Positions 61,411-64,000 of a DNA stretch of 64,000 nucleotides are shown here, piece after piece. The stretch lies in the NCBI RefSeq assembly GCF_004136015.1, contig NZ_CP024866.1:4522175-4586174 (forward strand), written 5' to 3'. The position numbers were made by a program, and so were the translations under genes. The DNA is from Pseudomonas sp. ACM7. GTDB taxonomy: Bacteria; Pseudomonadota; Gammaproteobacteria; Pseudomonadales; Pseudomonadaceae. A model generated the notes under the pieces. It was not told where the DNA came from and searched no databases. It saw only the letters and a list, made by a program, of their open reading frames with translations. Positions within the stretch are counted from its first letter, which is position 1, and every line of letters begins with the position of its first letter.

Positions 61411-61549
61411 GACAAGCAGGGGCATCCGGGCTGGTACCCGGACTATCAGCGTGATCCTAAGTGGCTTGTTTTAGTCGCTGCATTCGGACTTCTGCAAGCG
61501 TGCTCGGTGTCGACGCCGGTGGTGTTCCCCTAACCGAGGGTGACCAAGC
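61411..61549 (+). promoter_or_regulatory. Structured 5' leader of sucA (candidate sucA-II RNA)
   Basis: ACAAGC (61412-61417) can pair with GCTTGT (61464-61469) around the hairpin TCCGGG/CCCGGA (61425-61442). CTCGGT (61503-61508) can pair with ACCGAG (61533-61538), part of the ribosome site just before ATG 61550. A conserved sucA-II RNA motif is known upstream of sucA in Pseudomonas; whether this is the same structure needs a covariance search. Confidence 0.5.
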
Positions 61550-64000
61550 ATGCAAGAAAGCGTGATGCAGCGCATGTGGAACAGCGCCTACCTATCCGGT
61601 AGTAACGCTGCCTATGTGGAAGAGCTCTATGAGCTCTACCTGCACGACCCTAACGCTGTGCCAGAAGAGTGGCGCACCTACTTTCAGAAGTTGCCTGCTG
61701 ACGGCAACACTGCCACCGATGTTTCGCACTCCACAATTCGCGATCATTTCGTCTTGCTGGCAAAGAACCAGCGCCGCGCCCAACCGGTTTCCGCCGGCAG
61801 CGTGAGCAGTGAGCACGAGAAGAAGCAAGTTGAAGTGCTGCGATTGATCCAGGCCTACCGTATGCGTGGCCACCAGGCAGCCCAGCTTGACCCGCTGGGG
61901 CTGTGGCAGCGTCCTGCACCTGCAGACCTGTCGATCAATCATTACGGCTTGACCAATGCCGATCTTGATACGACCTTCCGTGCCGGCGACCTGTTCATCG
62001 GCAAAGAGGAGGCGAGCCTACGCGAAATTCACGAAGCGTTGCAGCAGACATATTGCCGCACCATCGGCGCTGAATTTACGCATATCACCGATTCCGAGCA
62101 GCGCCAGTGGTTCCAGCAGCGTCTGGAAAGCGTGCGCGGCCGTCCGACGTACTCCGCCGACATCAAGAGCCACCTGCTCGAGCGCGTCACGGCCGGCGAA
62201 GGTCTGGAAAAATACCTGGGTACCAAATACCCGGGTACCAAGCGTTTCGGTCTGGAAGGCGGCGAGAGCCTGATTCCGATGCTCGACGAGCTGATCCAGC
62301 GTTCCGGTTCCTACGGCACCAAGGAAATCGTCATCGGCATGGCCCACCGTGGTCGTCTGAACGTGCTGGTCAACACCTTCGGCAAGAACCCGCGCGAGCT
62401 GTTCGACGAGTTCGAAGGCAAGAAGAAGGTCGAGCTGGGTTCCGGTGACGTTAAATATCACCAGGGCTTCTCGTCCAACGTCATGACCACCGGCGGTGAA
62501 GTTCACCTGGCCATGGCCTTCAACCCGTCCCACCTGGAAATCGTATCTCCAGTGGTCGAGGGTTCGGTTCGCGCCCGTCAGGATCGTCGTAACGACCCTA
62601 CCGGCGAGAAGGTTCTGCCGATCTCCATCCACGGTGACGCGGCATTCGCCGGTCAAGGCGTGGTCATGGAAACCTTCCAGATGTCGCAGACCCGCGGTTT
62701 CAAGACCGGCGGCACTGTGCACATCGTGATCAACAACCAGGTCGGTTTCACCATCAGCAACCCGCTGGACTCGCGTTCCACCGAGTACGCGACCGACGTT
62801 GCGAAGATGATCCAGGCGCCGATCCTCCATGTGAATGGTGATGATCCGGAAGCCGTGTTGTTCGTGACCCAGCTGGCCATCGACTACCGCATGCAGTTCA
62901 AGCGTGACGTGGTGATCGACCTGGTCTGCTACCGTCGTCGGGGCCACAACGAGGCCGACGAGCCAAGCGGCACCCAGCCAATCATGTATCAGCAGATCAC
63001 CAAGCAGCGCACCACCCGTGAGCTGTATGCCGATCGTCTGACTCAGGGCGGTGTGCTGGACGCAGAGCGTGTTCAGGCGAAAGTCGACGAATACCGCAAT
63101 GCGCTGGACAACGGTCTGCATGTTGTAAAAAGCCTGGTCAAAGAGCCGAACAAAGAGTTGTTCGTGGACTGGCGTCCGTATCTGGGCCACGCCTGGACCG
63201 CGCGTCACGACACTCGCTTCGATCTGAAAACCTTGCAGGAACTGTCCGCCAAGCTGCTGGAAATCCCGGAAGGCTTCGTGGTTCAGCGCCAGGTCTCGAA
63301 AATTTACGAAGACCGTCAGAAAATGCAAGCCGGCGGCCTGCCAATCAACTGGGGTTACGCCGAAACCATGGCGTACGCGACCCTGGCGTTCGAAGGTCAC
63401 CCGATTCGCATGACGGGTCAGGACATCGGTCGCGGTACGTTCTCGCACCGTCACGCTGTCTTGCACAACCAGAAAGACGCGGGTACCTACGTCCCGCTGC
63501 AAAACCTGTACAAGGGCCAGCCACGTTTCGATCTGTACGATTCGTTCCTGTCCGAAGAAGCCGTGCTGGCGTTCGAATACGGTTACTCGACCACCACGCC
63601 TGAGGCGCTGGTGATCTGGGAAGCCCAGTTCGGCGACTTCGCCAACGGTGCCCAAGTGGTTATCGACCAGTTCATCACCAGTGGCGAGCACAAGTGGGGC
63701 CGTCTCTGCGGTCTGACCATGCTGCTGCCGCACGGTTATGAAGGTCAGGGTCCGGAGCACTCTTCGGCTCGTCTGGAGCGTTACCTGCAACTGTGCGCCG
63801 AGCACAACATTCAGGTAGCCGTACCGACTACGCCGGCTCAGATCTACCACTTGCTGCGTCGTCAGGTGATTCGCCCGCTGCGCAAGCCGTTGATCGTTCT
63901 GACTCCGAAGTCGCTGTTGCGTCACAAACTGGCCATCTCGACGCTGGAAGATCTGGCCGAAGGTTCGTTCCAGACCGTTATCCCGGAAATCGATACCCTG
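61550..64000 (+). CDS. sucA: 2-oxoglutarate dehydrogenase E1 component (3' end outside window)
   Basis: 817 codons are visible, of about 943 expected. ThDP-dependent decarboxylase of the 2-oxoglutarate dehydrogenase complex. N-terminal E2-binding segment MWNSAYLSGSNAAYVEELYE, EFTHITDSEQRQW, GMAHRGRLNVLVN, ThDP region GDAAFAGQGVVMET, and HRRGHNEADEPS-like RRGHNEADEP. ATG 61550 has GAGGGTGA upstream. Begins the sucAB-type operon, which continues off the right edge. Confidence 0.96.
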   Translation, partial: MQESVMQRMWNSAYLSGSNAAYVEELYELYLHDPNAVPEEWRTYFQKLPADGNTATDVSHSTIRDHFVLLAKNQRRAQPVSAGSVSSEHEKKQVEVLRLIQAYRMRGHQAAQLDPLGLWQRPAPADLSINHYGLTNADLDTTFRAGDLFIGKEEASLREIHEALQQTYCRTIGAEFTHITDSEQRQWFQQRLESVRGRPTYSADIKSHLLERVTAGEGLEKYLGTKYPGTKRFGLEGGESLIPMLDELIQRSGSYGTKEIVIGMAHRGRLNVLVNTFGKNPRELFDEFEGKKKVELGSGDVKYHQGFSSNVMTTGGEVHLAMAFNPSHLEIVSPVVEGSVRARQDRRNDPTGEKVLPISIHGDAAFAGQGVVMETFQMSQTRGFKTGGTVHIVINNQVGFTISNPLDSRSTEYATDVAKMIQAPILHVNGDDPEAVLFVTQLAIDYRMQFKRDVVIDLVCYRRRGHNEADEPSGTQPIMYQQITKQRTTRELYADRLTQGGVLDAERVQAKVDEYRNALDNGLHVVKSLVKEPNKELFVDWRPYLGHAWTARHDTRFDLKTLQELSAKLLEIPEGFVVQRQVSKIYEDRQKMQAGGLPINWGYAETMAYATLAFEGHPIRMTGQDIGRGTFSHRHAVLHNQKDAGTYVPLQNLYKGQPRFDLYDSFLSEEAVLAFEYGYSTTTPEALVIWEAQFGDFANGAQVVIDQFITSGEHKWGRLCGLTMLLPHGYEGQGPEHSSARLERYLQLCAEHNIQVAVPTTPAQIYHLLRRQVIRPLRKPLIVLTPKSLLRHKLAISTLEDLAEGSFQTVIPEIDTL

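Noticed and set aside
62018..63925. A 635-codon open frame antisense to sucA
   Set aside because: Same cause; no family motifs, whereas the + strand shows all E1 motifs.

Overview
The window is a high-GC gammaproteobacterial chromosome segment that reads as a member of the Pseudomonas fluorescens group. The evidence is the gene content and order (flhA-flhF-fleN-fliA-cheYZAB-motCD-ParA/CheW pair-cheW, ccmA-I, gcl-hyi-glxR-ttuD-pyk, gltA/sdhCDAB/sucA, which match Pseudomonas order as remembered) and the dense GTGGGAGC.. and GTAGGAGC.. REP doublets typical of this group. No rRNA or tRNA gene was seen.

Layout. 1-1171: 3' end of an Ig-like repeat surface or secreted protein cut by the window edge. 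1409-16.0 kb: late flagellar/chemotaxis block behind a sigma-54 site: export gate FlhA, flagellar placement pair FlhF/FleN, sigma-28 FliA, the full signalling core CheY/Z/A/B/W, second stator MotCD, and a ParA/CheW-like pair that positions chemotaxis arrays. 16.0-17.9 kb: a reverse-strand pair made of a FliK-like protein and a free FlhB C-terminal-domain protein. 17.97-18.24 kb: an intricate nested palindromic element. 18.4-25.8 kb: complete cytochrome c maturation operon ccmABCDEFGHI plus a lipoprotein. 26.0-31.4 kb: accessory genes (orphan HTH antitoxin-like gene, LysR regulator, SDR oxidoreductase, HicAB, MFS exporter, a secreted protein). 31.5-38.2 kb: sulfate-binding protein, voltage-gated-type K+ channel with a zinc ribbon, autotransporter plus lipoprotein hydrolase, urea transporter. 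38.35-45.6 kb: glyoxylate assimilation operon gcl-hyi-glxR-ttuD-pyk, divergent from a GlcG-type gene, with two identical palindromes between them. 45.8-46.3 kb: a REP-associated tyrosine transposase (RAYT) bracketed by REP doublets. 46.4-56.1 kb: TetR regulator, DUF808 protein, MlaA-like protein with an alpha/beta hydrolase, GH17 membrane protein, betaine-binding protein, and DUF485 protein with acetate symporter ActP. 56.4 kb to the end: TCA genes gltA (reverse), sdhCDAB and a partial sucA behind a structured leader.

How the genes work together. The first 17 kb builds, places and steers the polar flagellum. The ccm operon delivers heme to apocytochromes c. The gcl operon turns two glyoxylates into tartronate semialdehyde, glycerate, 2-phosphoglycerate and finally pyruvate. 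actP, gltA, sdh and sucA feed and run the TCA cycle. The most unusual DNA is non-coding: 16 REP doublets and one single REP of several sequence types around one RAYT, three of them filling every real gap in the gcl operon; a roughly 270-bp three-way-junction palindrome between fliK-like and ccmA; paired TTGTATACAA operators; and a foldable sucA leader.
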